From NCBI RefSeq assembly GCF_003855255.1, contig NZ_CP034072.1, positions 1,302,001 to 1,366,000 on the forward strand: DNA of 64,000 nt. The letters run 5' to 3'. The notes under the pieces were generated by a model. That model was not told the DNA's origin. It saw nothing but the letters and a program-made list of their open reading frames with translations, and searched no databases. This DNA is from Mycolicibacterium nivoides (GTDB taxonomy: Bacteria > Actinomycetota > Actinomycetes > Mycobacteriales > Mycobacteriaceae). The position numbers were made by a program, and so were the translations under genes. Below are positions 59,939-64,000 of the stretch, piece by piece (positions within the stretch are counted from its first letter, which is position 1; every line of letters starts with the position of its first letter).

Positions 59939-60817
59939 TCAGCGGCCTCTGCGCCGCAGGTAGCGCTCGAACTCGGCCGCCAGCGCGTCGCCGTCGATCT
60001 TGCCGAGCACCTCGTGCATGTCGACCTCGGCGTCGCCGCGCTGTTCCAACGAGGCGACGTACTCCGCGATCTCCTCGTCCTCGGCGGTCATCTCGGTGAC
60101 GGCCTGCTCCCACTCCTCGGCGGCGGCGGGCAGGTCGGCCAGTGGCACTTCGACGTCCAGCACGTCCTCTACCCGGCGCAGCAGGGCGACGGTGGCCTTG
60201 GGGCTGGGCGGCTGCGACACGTAGTGCGGTACCGCGGCCCAGAAGGTCACCGCCGGGATTCCGGCCTGCACGCAGGCATCCTGGAACACGCCGGCGATCC
60301 CGGTCGGCCCTTCGTAGCGGGTCTCCTCCAGGCCGAAGAACTTCGCCGACTCGGCCGAATACGCCGAGCCCGACACGGGCACGGGCCGGGTGTGCGGGGT
60401 ATCGGCCAGCAGTGCGCCCAGGATCACGACGGTCTGCACGTTGAGCTTGTCGGCGATGGCGAGCAACTCGGCGCAGAAGGTGCGCCAGCGCATGTTGGGT
60501 TCGACGCCGTGCATCAACACCACGTCACGGTTGCTGCCCGGCGGACGGCAGTGCGAGATCCGCATCGACGGCCATTCCAGCTCCCGTGTGACGCCGTCGA
60601 CCTGGCGGATCACCGGGCGGTTCACCTGATAGTCGTAGTACGACTCGTCGTCGATCTCGACGATCGGCTGGGCCTCCCAGATCGCATCCAGGTGGTCCAG
60701 CGCGTCACTGGCCGCGTCGCCGGCGTCATTCCAGCCCTCGAAGGCGGCCACGATGGTGGCGTCCTTCAATTCGGGCAGATTAATAGGCCGGCCGGCGGTC
60801 GGATACGACGGTGTCAC
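59939..60817 (-). CDS. PAC2 family protein (proteasome assembly chaperone-like)
   Basis: A 292-aa protein of the PAC2/proteasome-assembly-chaperone fold, Rv2125-type. It begins DATIVAAFEGWNDAGDAAS, the family start. It continues with VDGVTRELEWPSMRI, HGVEPNMRWRTF and GALLADTPHTRPVPVSG. The acidic C-terminus (TAEDEEIAEYVASLEQRGD) is helical. Actinobacteria have a 20S proteasome, but these paralogues have not been shown to be assembly factors to my knowledge. It is divergent from the metH remnant, as Rv2125 is from Rv2124c. Confidence 0.9.
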   Translation of the reverse strand: MTPSYPTAGRPINLPELKDATIVAAFEGWNDAGDAASDALDHLDAIWEAQPIVEIDDESYYDYQVNRPVIRQVDGVTRELEWPSMRISHCRPPGSNRDVVLMHGVEPNMRWRTFCAELLAIADKLNVQTVVILGALLADTPHTRPVPVSGSAYSAESAKFFGLEETRYEGPTGIAGVFQDACVQAGIPAVTFWAAVPHYVSQPPSPKATVALLRRVEDVLDVEVPLADLPAAAEEWEQAVTEMTAEDEEIAEYVASLEQRGDAEVDMHEVLGKIDGDALAAEFERYLRRRGR

Positions 60818-60918
60818 ACGTTCAGCGTAAGCCTTGAAGAGTGCCGATGAGCCCGTTGTGCGCGCGGGTCGCCGCCGCGCCGATCAGCCGGTTTGATAGA
60901 CCGACTACCCTGTTTCAT

Positions 60919-61288
60919 GTGACTGCCGCTGACAAATCCGCCTACGACGTCGACGTGCTCGACACGCGCGTAGTGGCAGGCAGCGGCGTCATGGGCATCC
61001 AGCTGCAGGCTGCCGATCTCACCCTCGTTGATCTCGAAACCATCGACGGTCGCGGCGAGATCCGCACCGTGACCTGCCCCGAGGTCATCGAAACGATCCA
61101 TCGCAACTATTTCCAGGCCGGCGCCGGCGCGGCCGTGGCGAAATACGTTCGGCTGCAATCTGGTTAACCCTGGTGCCTACGACATTGCTGACAAAATCGG
61201 TGAGCTGTCACTCGGGGGCACCGCAATCGCCACGCGGGTCGGGGTCGATCGTGGCGACGAGTTGGGCGTCCGCGCGTCCGTCGGATGA
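60919..61288 (+). pseudogene. metH: Remnant of a mycobacterial-type metH (N-terminal homocysteine domain)
   Basis: From GTG 60919, one frame reads VTAADKSAYDVDVLD, then VMGIQLQAADLTLVDLE and PEVIETIHRNYFQAGAGA, up to a TAA at 61167. After a one-base shift the next frame reads CNLVNPGAYDIADKIGELSL, then GGTAIATRVGVDRGDELG, up to TGA 61288. These match, in order, the first about 120 residues of the Rv2124c-type methionine synthase (GAMGTQLQAADLTLDDF, ETIHRNYFEAGAD, CNLSNLGDYDIADRI). Substitutions at conserved glycines, a frameshift and the loss of everything after this show decay. It sits exactly where metH is expected beside the PAC2 gene. The intact metH following it is of another type. Confidence 0.8.
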
Positions 61289-61304
61289 CGACGTAGACTC
61301 TTCT

Positions 61305-61378
61305 GGTCGAGAGGCGTTGCAACGGTTCCGGGTTTCTACCCGTATCCGCCACGCTCGGCAGAGTCAAGGACGCCTTCC
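61305..61378 (+). promoter_or_regulatory. S-adenosylhomocysteine (SAH) riboswitch
   Basis: Conserved elements in order: CGAG, AGGCGTTGCAACGG, a hairpin GGGT/ACCC closed by CGG/CCG, CCACGCTCGG, then CAAGGACGCC. P1 is AGGCGT (61312-61317) with ACGCCT (61370-61375). The pseudoknot TCGAG (61307-61311) pairs with CTCGG (61354-61358). This fits the SAH riboswitch class, which turns on metH-type genes when SAH builds up. Directly after, CCTTCCG (61373-61379) can pair with CGGAAGG (61383-61389), hiding the ribosome site. That hairpin shares bases with the P1 strand, so ligand-bound P1 would free the ribosome site. Confidence 0.78.
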
Positions 61379-61396
61379 GTTACGGAAGGAGTGCAC

Positions 61397-64000
<2,604 letters not shown>

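Noticed and set aside
60895..60912. CCGACTAC half-site resembling the GTAG/CTAC palindrome before the metH remnant
   Set aside because: Only one arm is present and the left arm shows no match; probably chance.

Overview
The window is high-GC actinobacterial chromosome, almost certainly from an environmental, rapidly growing mycobacterium (Mycolicibacterium-type). The strongest evidence is the block from about 47,000 to the right edge. Its gene order is M20 peptidase, PEBP protein, pyrD, DUF5703, lppL, uppP, histidine phosphatase, DUF3090, SCO1664-family, cysQ, mshC, SDR, PAC2, metH. From memory this mirrors the Rv2141c-Rv2124c neighbourhood of M. tuberculosis, including the relative strands. 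mshC (mycothiol synthesis), an L,D-transpeptidase, a RipD-like NlpC/P60 protein, BlaI with an M56 peptidase, a DesA3-like desaturase, an MmcO-like copper oxidase and DUF5994 and CsbD stress proteins all fit.

Layout. Positions 1-16.8 kb hold an NCS1 permease, a decarboxylating dehydrogenase, several alpha/beta hydrolases, a LysM-repeat protein, a frameshifted MFS exporter with its CGNR-type regulator, a DUF2156 membrane protein, a rhomboid-like protein, TrpB2 and an Mg-type P-type ATPase. Positions 16.8-22.8 kb form a cell-wall block: L,D-transpeptidase, BlaI-family repressor, M56 peptidase and NlpC/P60 protein, with similar TACTA/TAGTA-rich sites upstream of three of them and a copper oxidase in between. 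Positions 23-31 kb carry metabolic genes with TetR regulators. Positions 31-37.4 kb look stress-related: DUF5994 paralogues, GCS2 ligase, small membrane proteins, CsbD, desaturase. Positions 37.5-43.5 kb hold an orphan phage-baseplate-like protein, proline-rich lipoproteins (one intact, one or two decayed), a secreted-protein paralogue, a Ser/Thr kinase and a heme peroxidase gene cut off at a dif-like site. An S8 protease plus alpha/beta hydrolase pair follows, then tRNA-Leu and the conserved core block.

Main points. (1) A 28-bp sequence with the architecture of a chromosome-dimer resolution site (dif) lies at 42981-43008, and the peroxidase gene ends inside it. This suggests the window spans the replication terminus, which would fit the accessory genes and the several decaying genes. 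(2) A palindromic motif, GAGTAG then four bases then CTACGC, occurs seven times, only in intergenic DNA. It lies upstream of the LysM protein, a 133-aa protein and the P-type ATPase, an unrecognised 198-aa protein, the truncated peroxidase and the S8 protease operon. This is the best candidate here for an undescribed co-regulated system. (3) The resident mycobacterial-type metH survives only as an N-terminal remnant, and next to it is a different metH type preceded by what reads as an S-adenosylhomocysteine riboswitch.

Two genes (MFS exporter, phosphotransferase) are split by single-base frameshifts. A decayed lipoprotein copy and a P450 C-terminal remnant add to the signs of decay, although sequencing error cannot be excluded for the single-base shifts. 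No CRISPR array, insertion sequence or complete prophage was seen.
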